DNA of 64,000 nucleotides from an uncultured Dehalococcoidia bacterium (GCA_951812625.1 CATOSP010000002.1:496001-560000); one strand, 5' to 3'. Shown: positions 46,593 to 55,575, counted from the first letter of the stretch. Notes: generated by a model from the letters alone, not told the origin. Program-made: numbers and translations.

Positions 46593-47168
46593 TCACCGCG
46601 CCAGGATGCTTTCGACGTACTTGGCCAGGATGTCCGCTTCGAGGTTCACCCGGTCCCCGGCAACCTTGTCCTGCAAGTTGGTGTTCTGGAGGGTGAAAGG
46701 TATTATGGACAGGGTGAATGAAGATATCGACTTTTTTACCACGGTGAGACTTATACCGTCAACAGTGATGAAACCCTTCTCTACTATGTATGGACTGAGT
46801 CGTTTGGGGTTGCCCACCCGGAATATGAAACAGTCTCCCTCGGGCCTGATCGAGGTGATCCGAGCCGTTGCATCAACATGCCCTTGGACCATGTGACCGC
46901 CGAGGCGGTCGTTGACAGACAGGGGCCGCTCCAGGTTCATCCTGTGGCCCGGCTCGAGTTTTCCAAGGGAGGTCCGGCGTAGGGTCTCGGGAGATACGTC
47001 GACTCCAAAACTGCCTTTGTCTAGTTCCACCACTGTCATGCAGGCCCCATTGATGGAGATGCTGTCTCCCATCTTGAGGTCTTCCATGACACGGGAGGCC
47101 CGGACCACCAGCCGGTTGCTGTCGAGGGTTCCCACGGTGCCCACTTCTTCGACGATGCCTGTAAACAA
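46593..47168 (-). CDS. ribE: Riboflavin synthase alpha subunit
   Basis: A 191-residue riboflavin synthase that dismutates 6,7-dimethyl-8-ribityllumazine to riboflavin. Two lumazine-binding repeats are visible, each with the family pattern: MFTGIVEEVGTV with ISINGACMTVV, then GHMVQGHVDATARI with VDGISLTVV. Length is slightly shorter than E. coli. It follows ribD by 5 nt. The lumazine synthase gene ribH is not in this window. Confidence 0.96.
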   Translation of the reverse strand: MFTGIVEEVGTVGTLDSNRLVVRASRVMEDLKMGDSISINGACMTVVELDKGSFGVDVSPETLRRTSLGKLEPGHRMNLERPLSVNDRLGGHMVQGHVDATARITSIRPEGDCFIFRVGNPKRLSPYIVEKGFITVDGISLTVVKKSISSFTLSIIPFTLQNTNLQDKVAGDRVNLEADILAKYVESILAR

Positions 47169-47173
47169 GCCGT

Positions 47174-48280
47174 TTATCCTCCCTGCCTGTTCCTATGGGG
47201 GTATCCGGTAACCAGCCAGTCGTCGCCGATGCGTTCCATGCGGGACCGTTCCATGCGGACGGCGTTCGCCATGCGGATAGCGCCGATACCCTCTACGGGC
47301 GATGAAGCGCCAAGGCCGCCGATAATTACTGGTGCAATGAATGCGTACACCTTGTCCACTATGCCGGAGTCAAAAAGGGCGCCCTGCAGCGTACCTCCAG
47401 CCTCCGCGAATAGGGACACTACCCCGCGCTTCCCCAACTCGGCCATCAACGCCGAAAGGTCCGGTCGCCCATCTGGACCCGCTTCCAAACGGAGCACTTC
47501 CGCACCGGCGGAGGTGAGGGTGGCCACTCCGGGCTCGGGAGCGTCCTTGGTGACGACTATCAGGGTGCTGCCGGGCTCGCTCAACAGGCGGGCGTCAATC
47601 GGGGTATGGGCCTGGCTATCGAGGACCACGCGCAAAGGCTGGCGGGACAGTGGCTCCCCGTTGCCGTTCCTGGCGGTCAATTGCGGGTTATCAATCAATA
47701 CAGTGTTCACGCCCACCATGACGGCGTCGATCCCCCTGCGTATTTCCTGGACACGGGCGCGGGCCTCGGGCCCCGTAACCCACTTCGAGTCTCCGGTGTG
47801 GCTGGCTATCTTGCCATCCAGGCTCATGGCAAACTTGGAAATGACAAAGGGAAGACCGGTCAGAATGTGCTTGGTGAACGCTTCGTAGAGTTCGGCAGCG
47901 GTTTCGCTCTCTTCCCCAACGGAGACTCGGATTCCGTTGGACTCCAACTCGGCCATGCCCTGTCCGGCTACGACGGGATTGGGGTCCTGCACCGCGGCGC
48001 GCACCTCCTTGATTCCGGCCGCGACAATGGCTCTGGTGCAGGGGGGGGTGCGACCGAAGTGGCAACAGGGCTCGAGGGTGGTGTAAAGGGTTGCTCCGCG
48101 GGCCGCTTCTCCGGCCATTAGCAGGGCTTCGATTTCAGCGTGATTGCCGCCCGGGGGCATGGTGTGGCCAGACCCGACCACTGCGCCGCCCTTCACGACC
48201 ACGGCCCCCACTGCAGGGTTCGGACTGGTCGTACCCAAAGCCTGCCGCGCCAGACCAATTGCCCGCATCATATGGCGCAT
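47174..48280 (-). CDS. ribD: RibD: riboflavin deaminase/reductase
   Basis: A 368-residue bifunctional enzyme for the second and third steps of riboflavin synthesis. The N-terminal deaminase domain has zinc ligands in GGNHAEIEAL and PCCHFGRTPPC. The C-terminal reductase domain runs from VISKFAMSLDGKIASHTGDSKW through VGVNTVLIDNP to FAEAGGTLQGALF. The start is uncertain: 48280 (MRHMMRAIGLARQ) looks like the family N-terminus, but frames extend to a TTG at 48358. It heads the rib operon; no FMN riboswitch motif was seen upstream. Confidence 0.95.
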   Translation of the reverse strand: MRHMMRAIGLARQALGTTSPNPAVGAVVVKGGAVVGSGHTMPPGGNHAEIEALLMAGEAARGATLYTTLEPCCHFGRTPPCTRAIVAAGIKEVRAAVQDPNPVVAGQGMAELESNGIRVSVGEESETAAELYEAFTKHILTGLPFVISKFAMSLDGKIASHTGDSKWVTGPEARARVQEIRRGIDAVMVGVNTVLIDNPQLTARNGNGEPLSRQPLRVVLDSQAHTPIDARLLSEPGSTLIVVTKDAPEPGVATLTSAGAEVLRLEAGPDGRPDLSALMAELGKRGVVSLFAEAGGTLQGALFDSGIVDKVYAFIAPVIIGGLGASSPVEGIGAIRMANAVRMERSRMERIGDDWLVTGYPHRNRQGG

Positions 48281-48457
48281 ACGCGCGTTGGCCCGCTTTC
48301 TGGGTTTGTCTTGGCGGGCCAACAGGGTCGATACATGGAAAGCCTGATGGTCCGCCAACTTCTATCGAATCCGGTGATATTGGATACCGGAGTTTATCAA
48401 CACAAGGCCGAGGTTGCAACTATCGGAAGCCGCATACGCGCCTCCTTCCAGGCAGGG

Positions 48458-48487
48458 AAGCGTCACATCTCCAAGCGTCACATCTCC
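48458..48487. repeat. Two tandem 15-bp units
   Basis: AAGCGTCACATCTCC occurs twice head to tail (48458-48472 and 48473-48487) in the region between ribD and the SIMPL gene. It is too small to interpret; it may be polymorphic. Confidence 0.6.
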
Positions 48488-48542
48488 ATCGGAAGTAGGA
48501 CTCACGCGCACGGGCGCCAGGATGGCCTGCTAGTCAGTATTG

Positions 48543-49637
48543 CTAGTCGGTGTTGATGGAGAACAGGGCTTGCACTGACGCCGTCACCTGGAGAGTCCCT
48601 CCCGAGACCAGCACATCCGAGGATGCCGATTCCATCGCGTATCCCATCACGGCGACTCTAGACAGGGGGAGCGGATACACACCATCCGGCGAGAAACCTT
48701 CGCTGATGTGGAGCAGGCTACCGAGTTCTACGCCTGCCGTCTCCGCTACGGACCCGGCCTTGCTGACAGCATCGTTGATGGCGGCGGTTAGGGCTTCGTC
48801 CTGCAACGTAGAAGGATCATCTATTGAGAAGCTAATCCCATTGAACCTTATCTGGTCACCGCCCGCGTCGGTTACCTCATCGATGATCTCCCCAACCGTA
48901 TCGAGGTCCCGGAGCTTCACCGTAAGGTCGTTGCCGACTTCGTAGCCGGTGATCACGCGCTCCCTATCGGTGAAGCAACCCTCCTGCACCACCATGCCCG
49001 GCCCGATACCCATCGCTGGCTCCGGAGCTGGCGTTGCGGAGGGCGTCGGTTCTGTGCTGGTGGTCTCGGGGCACCGGGTCACCTCCCTGCTGGTGTAGCG
49101 TGGGTGGATGCGGAAATAGCGGGTCTGGATGTCTTCATCCTGGACTTCGCGTTCCTCCAGCGCCTCCATCACGTTGGCCATCGCGGCGTCCGCCTCGCCC
49201 CTCGCTGCTGCCACAGTGCTGGCGAAGGATTCTACACCCAGGTTCAGCATGGCAATGTCGGGGGCGGCTGAAACCTCTCCGCGTCCACTGACCATCACTC
49301 CGAGAGGTTGGCCGTTGGCGGACTGGACCACGGTCCCGCTGGTCCGGGCGGTGAGGTCAACAGGGGCGGATTCGCTAGTGGTTGCGGGAGGGGCGCTCTG
49401 CGATACACCGGGGCTGGTGACGGTCTCAGCGGGCCTTTCAGCGGCCAACACGGTGCCTTCGCCTGCCTCTGCTGGGGTTTTTCCAGAGAGAGTAGTCTCC
49501 CCAGTTGGTGCCCCCGGACTCGGGGAGCTGGATGTAAGGGTTGGAGTCTCCTGCTCAGAGCTGCATGCCAGGGCCAAGGCCATCAAAGTGCCGACCGCGA
49601 GTAGAAGAATGATCCATTGAATCCTCTGAATCCTCAT
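48543..49637 (-). CDS. SIMPL-domain (DUF541) lipoprotein
   Basis: A 364-residue secreted protein. An N-terminal hydrophobic segment (IILLLAVGTLMALALAC) ends in Cys, a lipobox-like signal. A Ser/Thr/Pro/Ala-rich linker of about 80 residues follows, then a SIMPL domain: VMVSGRGEVSAAPDIAMLNL, ALEEREVQDEDIQTRYF, RFNGISFSIDDPS and AAINDAVSKA, typical of the outer-surface DUF541 family. A loop carries extra Cys residues. It lies 5 nt after the anti-sigma gene and is probably co-transcribed with the sigma factor. Confidence 0.85.
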   Translation of the reverse strand: MRIQRIQWIILLLAVGTLMALALACSSEQETPTLTSSSPSPGAPTGETTLSGKTPAEAGEGTVLAAERPAETVTSPGVSQSAPPATTSESAPVDLTARTSGTVVQSANGQPLGVMVSGRGEVSAAPDIAMLNLGVESFASTVAAARGEADAAMANVMEALEEREVQDEDIQTRYFRIHPRYTSREVTRCPETTSTEPTPSATPAPEPAMGIGPGMVVQEGCFTDRERVITGYEVGNDLTVKLRDLDTVGEIIDEVTDAGGDQIRFNGISFSIDDPSTLQDEALTAAINDAVSKAGSVAETAGVELGSLLHISEGFSPDGVYPLPLSRVAVMGYAMESASSDVLVSGGTLQVTASVQALFSINTD

Positions 49638-49642
49638 GACGA

Positions 49643-51100
49643 TTATCTGTTCCTCCTTCTGGATAGTATTGCAATGATGACGATTGCCGCCACCAGGGTT
49701 GTCGCCAGGGCCGCGCCGAGTCCCATGAGTATGGGCCGAAATGCTCCGCCTGGCGCGAGGGTGTCTGAGGTGTCCCGCGAGACCGGTTCCGGCGTGTCCT
49801 CCCCGTCAACCACTGACTCGCTCTTCAAGGTCGTACCGGCTACCAGTCCACGAGTAGGAATTAGTGCCTGGCCGGTCATTGCGGGTGCTTGGTGGGTTGG
49901 CCCTGCCGTCGGGTCTGGTCTCTTCGGACTTATCCCCTCCTTTGTGGTGCCTGTGCCAGGGATAGCTGCGACTGTGGGAGTGGACTCCCGGGTTTCCGGT
50001 TTCTCCACCGGGACCACAGTCGGGGTTTGCACCGGCAGAGTCGTTGCGACCTGGGAGAGTGAGGGCCTAGGAACGGACGGCGACGGATCAGGGATTTCCG
50101 GGGTTGGTGTAGTCTCATGCATGGCCGTCACCTCTCGAGTATCCGGTGCTAGGGCCGACGTGCTTGTTTGCGCATCCGCGTGATCTCCCGTCTTGGCAGC
50201 TTTGCTGTCGGCAGATCTGGGTGTGCCGGGTGAGGGTGAACGATGCGTTTCCTTGACCACCTCCTTGGCCATCCCGCCTTCCACGACCGTGACCGTGGAT
50301 GGCGCTTCCTGCACGGCCGCCATAGCCATCTGGGGGATTGCCGTTGCAGGCGCGCCGGTGGGCGATGGCGGGACGGTGGCCATTATGGGCGGCTCTGGCT
50401 GAGGAGACTCCACCGTGGTCGCCGCCACGATGTGGGTCGGTGTCGCCCTGGGTGCAGACTCGACTCTCCCCGTTTGGGGTTTCCCAGCGCCAGCAGCCGC
50501 GACGGATGCGGGGGTTGGGCCGGTTTGCGGCTTTGGGTCTGGGGGTGCGGCCATTTCCATGCGTCGCTCCTCGGGTGCCGGGGCACTCTCTGCCATTGCC
50601 ACAGGGGCGGAAGTAACCGGAACCTGAGCCCTCTCAGTATCCGCGTCGGTCTCTCCCATCTGGCTACCCGATGCAGCATTTGCCATCGTGGTTGCCGGTA
50701 CAGCGCTGGACGCTTGCTCTTGGACCGGTCGACTCCCCGGCGATACAAGGCCCGAGAGTTCGCCGGATAGCAGCAGAGCTACGACCAGGACCGCGGCAGC
50801 GGCCGCACCCACGTAGGCCCATGCAGGCATACGGAAAGGCGTGATTGGCCGGGCGAGACCTCGTCCCTGGACTTCCAGAGGGGGAACTGTCAATGTGAAC
50901 TCCCTCTGGGGCACGGTTTGCACCACAGAACGCAGACTGCGGACGGTGAAGCGCAGGCTGTCCAACTCTTCCTTGCAGTCCGGGCAATTGGCTGCTTCCT
51001 CCTCCACTCTGGACGCCACAATGCTACTGAGCCTGCCGTCTAGGTACTCCGACAGGGTCTCGGGCTTGAGGTGGCGGTGACCTCTTCTCAGAATCCGCAT
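49643..51100 (-). CDS. Putative anti-sigma factor with long Pro/Thr-rich linker
   Basis: A 485-residue membrane protein. The cytoplasmic N-terminus resembles zinc-finger anti-sigma domains (LKPETLSEYLDGRL ... EEEAANCPDC), but the His of the HxxxCxxC motif is Glu, so zinc binding is doubtful. A first helix (AWAYVGAAAAAVLVVALLLS) is followed by about 300 residues of low-complexity Pro/Thr/Ala sequence, then a second helix (LGAALATTLVAAIVIIAIL) and RRRNR. The start at 51100 is only 4 nt past the sigma stop. The long exported linker is unusual and suggests envelope sensing. Confidence 0.75.
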   Translation of the reverse strand: MRILRRGHRHLKPETLSEYLDGRLSSIVASRVEEEAANCPDCKEELDSLRFTVRSLRSVVQTVPQREFTLTVPPLEVQGRGLARPITPFRMPAWAYVGAAAAAVLVVALLLSGELSGLVSPGSRPVQEQASSAVPATTMANAASGSQMGETDADTERAQVPVTSAPVAMAESAPAPEERRMEMAAPPDPKPQTGPTPASVAAAGAGKPQTGRVESAPRATPTHIVAATTVESPQPEPPIMATVPPSPTGAPATAIPQMAMAAVQEAPSTVTVVEGGMAKEVVKETHRSPSPGTPRSADSKAAKTGDHADAQTSTSALAPDTREVTAMHETTPTPEIPDPSPSVPRPSLSQVATTLPVQTPTVVPVEKPETRESTPTVAAIPGTGTTKEGISPKRPDPTAGPTHQAPAMTGQALIPTRGLVAGTTLKSESVVDGEDTPEPVSRDTSDTLAPGGAFRPILMGLGAALATTLVAAIVIIAILSRRRNR

Positions 51101-51104
51101 GGTC

Positions 51105-51767
51105 CTACTGTTCCAGACGATATCGGGAGGGCAAAAGTTCCCCCACCGTGCGCAGATAGTCGCGGAGACGTCCACGAGCGCGGCTCAACCGCGACCTGAC
51201 GGTTCCTACGGAGCAGCCCATCACGCCTGCGGCTTCCTCGTAAGAAAGGCCCTGCACGTCGACCAGTACCACGGCCAGCCTCTGGTCGGATGACAGGCTG
51301 GCCAAGCCCGACTCGATGGCAGAATTGAGTTCCCCTCGCTCGGCATGGGCTTCCGGCGACTCTTCGGTGGAGGGGAACTCCGTAACCGACGGGTTATGGT
51401 CGGGATCGTCTGGGTCAGGCGCTAGTGGGTCTAGGGCTACCGTCGGGCGTGCGCGAATCGAACGCAGCATGTCGCGGCACACGTTGGCTACGATCCGCAA
51501 CATCCAACCCCGGAGGTTCTCGCCACGGAACTGGTGGAAGGCCCGGTAGCCCGAAGTGAACGCTTCCTGGGCTGCATCTTCAGCGAGTGCCCAGTCTCCC
51601 AGCATCCGAAGGGCCAGGTTATAGGCTGGGGTCTGAAACTCTTCGATGACGCAGTTGTAGCAGTGGGTGACGCCGGTGCGGTCCTGAAGAGGCAACCTGA
51701 CGTGGTTGACGCAAGAAGCGTCAGGACGCGGACCGGCTATCTCCCCAGTCCCTGCCGAGTCCCTCAC
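51105..51767 (-). CDS. ECF-type sigma-70 family RNA polymerase sigma factor
   Basis: A 220-residue sigma factor. Region 2: NLALRMLGDWALAEDAAQEAFTSGYRAFHQF and LRGWMLRIVANVCRDMLR. Region 4: RLAVVLVDVQGLSYEEAAGVMGCSVGTVRSRLSRAR, the helix-turn-helix (quoted only in part). The start is GTG 51767 with a GGAGGAGG site 6 nt upstream. The N-terminal 30 residues hold CYNC, unusual for ECF factors. It is followed by a putative anti-sigma and a SIMPL lipoprotein, a stress-signalling cassette. Confidence 0.9.
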   Translation of the reverse strand: MRDSAGTGEIAGPRPDASCVNHVRLPLQDRTGVTHCYNCVIEEFQTPAYNLALRMLGDWALAEDAAQEAFTSGYRAFHQFRGENLRGWMLRIVANVCRDMLRSIRARPTVALDPLAPDPDDPDHNPSVTEFPSTEESPEAHAERGELNSAIESGLASLSSDQRLAVVLVDVQGLSYEEAAGVMGCSVGTVRSRLSRARGRLRDYLRTVGELLPSRYRLEQ

Positions 51768-51850
51768 TCACACCTCCTCCCTTCACCGCGTGGACAGGGT
51801 GTGTGGTTTCACCGACCGGTGTCAATTTCAGCGGGTCAGCCCCGGAGCGG

Positions 51851-53080
51851 TCAGCCCTGGAAGGACACTGAGCCGTTCAGGAGAGCCCGGGCCATGACGA
51901 ACTTGTGAATCTCTGAAGTCCCGCCGCCGATGCGGGCGTGGCGCAACAGCAGGTACCAGTGAGGTATGGGCATATCCATGGTCTCCCCAAGCCCGCCGAA
52001 AACCTGCATGATCTTGTCGATGCTGCGCCATCCCCACTCTCCGGCGCAGTATTTGATCATGGACGCCTCAACCCGCACGTCTTCCCCGGCATCTGCCCTT
52101 GCCGCAGTCTCTCGGGTCAGGGCGCGGAGATTCATGATGTCGATATACACGTCCGTAAGCATCCACTGGATGGCCTGCCGGTCGGCGATGGGCCGCCCGT
52201 AGGTCACCCGTTGCTTGGCCCAATCAATGGCCATTTCCAGTGCGCGCGTCAGGATTCCAATGGCCATCGAGCCGCGCAGCAGCCGGTCGTGATGGACCAG
52301 CCACTTCTGGCCCAGGGTGAAGCCGCCGCCGACCTCCCCGAGCACCTGGGTCTGTGGGATGCGCACGTTATCCAGATGGATGAAGTGTTGCTGCGATCGT
52401 GAGGGGGTCACCCAGACCCGGATGGGTTCGAAGGTCATCCCTGGGGTCGGGTTGTCGATTATGAACATGGTAATGCCGCCCCGCTGCATCCGCTCGGGGT
52501 CGGTTACCGCTTGCAACAGGATGAAGTCGGCGGTAGCCGCGCCGGATATGAACATCTTGGTGCCGTTGATGACCCAGTCATCACCGTCCCTCACGGCCCG
52601 GGTCTGCATCATCCCGCCAGGGTCGGAACCGGCCTCCGGCTCGGTCTGCCCGAAGGCGTAGTGCAGGTCCCCTCTCACGGCCGGGTAAAGCCAGCGTTCC
52701 TCCTGCTCCGGGGTGCATGCGCCCATCATCATCATGGGGACGGGAGAGGTCGGGAGCTGGACGATGCTCTTGTGGACCTCTTCGTCCAGAACCACGTGCC
52801 CCAGCGCACCCATGCCGCCTCCCCCGTATTCCTCCGGGACGAACGATGTATATATGCCCGTCTGTTTCGAGATTGTGTTTAGCCGGTCCCATTGCTCCCT
52901 GGGCAGGGTACCCACTATCCCCTGTACAGCCTCTGCGATTCCCCTGGGACCACCGTCATCCTCACCTTCCTGGGGTGGATGGGTCAGGTAGTGTTGCTCC
53001 AGGGGAACGCACTCGTCCCGGACTATCTGGCGGATGGTGTTCTTGAGGGCGTCCAGTTCAGGGGGAAGACCAGGCTGCAT
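51851..53080 (-). CDS. Acyl-CoA dehydrogenase
   Basis: A 409-residue FAD-dependent acyl-CoA dehydrogenase. FGQTEPEAGSDPGGM is the flavin-binding segment, GTKMFISGAATADF follows, and YGRPIADRQAIQWMLTDVYI and ARIGGGTSEIHKFVMAR close the core. The typical active-site Glu region lies near MIKYCAGEWGWRSIDK; the exact base cannot be assigned. The start at 53080 is selected because the helical N-terminus begins there; further upstream residues look non-coding. Divergent from selA. Confidence 0.9.
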   Translation of the reverse strand: MQPGLPPELDALKNTIRQIVRDECVPLEQHYLTHPPQEGEDDGGPRGIAEAVQGIVGTLPREQWDRLNTISKQTGIYTSFVPEEYGGGGMGALGHVVLDEEVHKSIVQLPTSPVPMMMMGACTPEQEERWLYPAVRGDLHYAFGQTEPEAGSDPGGMMQTRAVRDGDDWVINGTKMFISGAATADFILLQAVTDPERMQRGGITMFIIDNPTPGMTFEPIRVWVTPSRSQQHFIHLDNVRIPQTQVLGEVGGGFTLGQKWLVHHDRLLRGSMAIGILTRALEMAIDWAKQRVTYGRPIADRQAIQWMLTDVYIDIMNLRALTRETAARADAGEDVRVEASMIKYCAGEWGWRSIDKIMQVFGGLGETMDMPIPHWYLLLRHARIGGGTSEIHKFVMARALLNGSVSFQG

Positions 53081-53190
53081 GGCGGTAGCTCCGTGGAACG
53101 GTTTGGGTGTCGGCACAGCAGGGGGTATTCTATACCGGCTGCCAAAGGGATGCCAACGCCAGGTCTTGTGATTCCCGCAAGCGGTTGCCA

Positions 53191-53199
53191 TGATAGAAT
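53191..53199 (+). promoter_or_regulatory. Extended -10 promoter of selA
   Basis: TGATAGAAT is an extended -10 with predicted transcription start near 53206, upstream of ATG 53230 but downstream of an ATG at 53200. It therefore argues for the 53230 start of selA. No -35 match. Confidence 0.45.
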
Positions 53200-53229
53200 A
53201 TGGTGCGATGCGAGGGACCTGAGGCTGAG

Positions 53230-54603
53230 ATGGACCAGATTCAACTGCGCAACCTGCCCAGTGTGGACAGGCTGATGGCCAGTGAGGCGATGGCCGGGCT
53301 GGCCGCCGTCTACTCCCGCGATTGGGTGGTTGGGGTGGTCCGTGAGCAACTGGACCTGGCCCGCAAGGAGATTAGGCAGGGAGGAAATGCCCCTGAAGCC
53401 GAGTCTCTGGTTGATGCGGTGTGCCGGCAGGTGGCAGACCTTACCCAGACCGCGCCCCGGAGGGTCATCAACGCTACCGGGGTGGTGATTCATACCAACC
53501 TCGGTCGCGCGCCCCTGAGCCGTGCCGCTATCGAGGCCATGTCCCAGGCTGCACAGGGGTACTCCGATCTTGAGCTTGACCTGGCGACGGGACGGCGTGG
53601 GTCGCGCCAGTCACATCTTCAGGCGTTGCTGCGCCATCTTACGGGGGCCGAGGCGGCCCTGGCGGTCAATAACAATGCCTCTGCGGTAATGTTGGGTCTG
53701 TCGGCGTTGGCCGCGGGCAGGGATGTCATCGTCCCCCGTGGCGAGGCCGTGGAGATTGGAGGCGGTTTCCGAATCCCCGATGTTCTGGAGCAGAGCGGGG
53801 CCAGGCTCGTTGACGTGGGCACGACCAACCGCACCTACGTCCGGGACTACGAGAATGCGATCACCGAGAACACCGCCGCCTTCCTCAAAGTCCACGCCAG
53901 CAACTTCCGGGTCGAGGGTTTCACCGCTGCCGTCGAGGCAGAAGAGTTGGTGGAACTCGGGGAACGCACTGGGATTTCGGTACTCCACGACGTTGGGAGT
54001 GGTGCGCTCTTGCCTACAGAGCGTTACGGATTGGCTCATGAGCCAACGCCTCAAGAGAGCGTAGCCGCCGGGATGGGGTTGGTTTTCTTCTCCGGGGACA
54101 AGCTGCTGGGAGGCCCCCAGGCCGGGATCATCGTTGGGAAAGCCGACCTGGTGGCAAGGCTGGAGAGGCACCCGCTGGCTCGTGCGATGCGGATCGACAA
54201 GCTAAGCCTCGCCTCCTTGACCGCGACCCTCCTCCACTACTTGCGCCAAGAGGCGGTGGACGAGATTCCGGTATGGCGGATGATCTCGGCTACTGAACAA
54301 GCCGTCAAGGCGAGAGCGGAACAGTGGAATGCCAGCACCGGTTCCGCAGGTAGGGTGGTCGCAAGCCGGTCGGCCATTGGCGGGGGCAGTCTTCCTGGGG
54401 AGACTCTGCCCACCTGGTGCCTGGCCTTCGAGCACCCGTTTGTGTCCGGTGGGCCAGAGGCTCTGACCCGGAGGCTCAGGCACGGGTCCCCTCCTGTTAT
54501 GGCGAGAATTGAGGGGGAACGGGCGCTACTGGACCCAAGAACAGTGTTGCCTGAAGAGGAATCAGACCTTTTGAGGGTACTCAAGAACGCGTTGTCTGAT
54601 TAG
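53230..54603 (+). CDS. selA: L-seryl-tRNA(Sec) selenium transferase
   Basis: A 457-residue PLP enzyme converting Ser-tRNA(Sec) to Sec-tRNA(Sec) with selenophosphate. Distinctive blocks: RVINATGVVIHTNLGRAPLS, YSDLELDLATGRRGSR, and the PLP lysine Lys291 in FFSGDKLLGGPQAGI. The N-terminal helical domain (LPSVDRLMASEAM) is typical. The start at 53230 is preferred to 53200 on promoter grounds. No selB, selD or tRNA-Sec is visible here, so the rest of the pathway must lie elsewhere. It may serve the in-frame TGA at 3701-3703. Confidence 0.95.
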   Translation: MDQIQLRNLPSVDRLMASEAMAGLAAVYSRDWVVGVVREQLDLARKEIRQGGNAPEAESLVDAVCRQVADLTQTAPRRVINATGVVIHTNLGRAPLSRAAIEAMSQAAQGYSDLELDLATGRRGSRQSHLQALLRHLTGAEAALAVNNNASAVMLGLSALAAGRDVIVPRGEAVEIGGGFRIPDVLEQSGARLVDVGTTNRTYVRDYENAITENTAAFLKVHASNFRVEGFTAAVEAEELVELGERTGISVLHDVGSGALLPTERYGLAHEPTPQESVAAGMGLVFFSGDKLLGGPQAGIIVGKADLVARLERHPLARAMRIDKLSLASLTATLLHYLRQEAVDEIPVWRMISATEQAVKARAEQWNASTGSAGRVVASRSAIGGGSLPGETLPTWCLAFEHPFVSGGPEALTRRLRHGSPPVMARIEGERALLDPRTVLPEEESDLLRVLKNALSD

Positions 54604-54690
54604 GGGATCCAGGTTGGAGTTACTCCGCTGGGGATCGAGTGACGCCAGAGTAACTGCGGTGTTAGCAAAGATTCCAGTCGAGCTTACGAT

Positions 54691-55455
54691 ATGACCGATT
54701 ACCTTCTGGTGCACGGGGCAGGGCAAGGAGCGTGGACTTGGGGGCACGTGTGGGGTTATCTGACCGCGCCTGTCTCTCATCCGCCAAGGCTGTACTCTCC
54801 ACGCCCGGCCAACCGGGTGTATCCCTTGGACTTGCCGGGTCATGGCGCAGATGCCGGAGGGGACACCGGGCAGGTACGGATTGAGGAATGCGTCAACGCG
54901 GTTGTTCGAGCCGTGGAACGGGAAAACCTGTCGGACCTGGTGATGGTAGGTCACGGATTCTCGGCTCCGATTGTGATACAGGCAGCAGAGGAGTTACCCA
55001 ACCCGCCAAAACGGATTGTGTTGGTCGCCGGAGTGATTCCCCCAGCCCAGCGCAGCATGGCCAGCGTGATGCCTCAGGCTGTCAGATCGATGTTCAGGTT
55101 GCGTTACATTCTTAGCAAACTGACAGGCCGAGAATTGCGAATTCCAAAGTCAGTAGTCAACAAACTGCTGTGCAACGGCATGGACCCGATGGAGATAGTA
55201 CACGTGGTCGGGAAGTTCGGCCCAATACCTACCAGGGCGATGACCGCCAGGATAGACCTGAAACGGTCCGAACCCCCATGCCCGCTGACATACGTGGTGT
55301 TGGCTCAGAACAAGTTGCTCCCGCCAGCCCAGCAGCGGCAGATGGCCCAGAGGGCCCCGGGAAGCGATATCGCCGTGGCTGAGTTGGACTCCTGCCATCT
55401 GGCGTCATTGCAGCGCCCTCGAGAGCTTGCCGATCTGCTGCTGAGCTATTCCTGA
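54691..55455 (+). CDS. Alpha/beta hydrolase-fold protein with Gly at the nucleophile site
   Basis: A 254-residue alpha/beta hydrolase, related in overall pattern to the esterase/hydroxynitrile lyase-like group: YLLVHGAGQGAWTWGHVW at the N-terminus and LPGHGAD later. The nucleophile elbow reads VGHGFSAP (residues 86-93) where the family has G-H-S-x-G, so Gly89 replaces Ser. A Ser two residues on (Ser91) does not fit the geometry. A His near 238 (DSCHLASLQRP) is present. It follows selA by 87 nt. It could be a non-catalytic or shifted-nucleophile member. Confidence 0.8.
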   Translation: MTDYLLVHGAGQGAWTWGHVWGYLTAPVSHPPRLYSPRPANRVYPLDLPGHGADAGGDTGQVRIEECVNAVVRAVERENLSDLVMVGHGFSAPIVIQAAEELPNPPKRIVLVAGVIPPAQRSMASVMPQAVRSMFRLRYILSKLTGRELRIPKSVVNKLLCNGMDPMEIVHVVGKFGPIPTRAMTARIDLKRSEPPCPLTYVVLAQNKLLPPAQQRQMAQRAPGSDIAVAELDSCHLASLQRPRELADLLLSYS

Positions 55456-55481
55456 TATCCGCACAACCAATGTCAGGAAAT

Positions 55482-55517
55482 GAAGAAGAGGGGGCGAATT
55501 CGTGCCCCCTCTTCTTC
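55482..55517. terminator. Bidirectional hairpin between hydrolase and groEL
   Basis: Arms 55482-55495 and 55504-55517 are perfectly complementary over 14 bp, with a purine-rich left arm and pyrimidine-rich right arm (TCTTCTTC). The T content at the end supports termination in the plus direction. Confidence 0.75.
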
Positions 55518-55575
55518 TTGTGACTGCGGTTTTCCAGCCTGCACCATCCGCCGCACCTAGACGGATCTTCGCAGG

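Noticed and set aside
45363..46721. 452-codon plus-strand frame opposite ribBA
   Set aside because: Antisense shadow of a certain ribBA.
48281..48542. FMN riboswitch before ribD
   Set aside because: No RFN-type conserved segments seen; only a small tandem duplication.
53200..53229. Earlier ATG of selA
   Set aside because: It lies upstream of the transcription start predicted from TGATAGAAT and lacks a ribosome binding site; 53230 is preferred.
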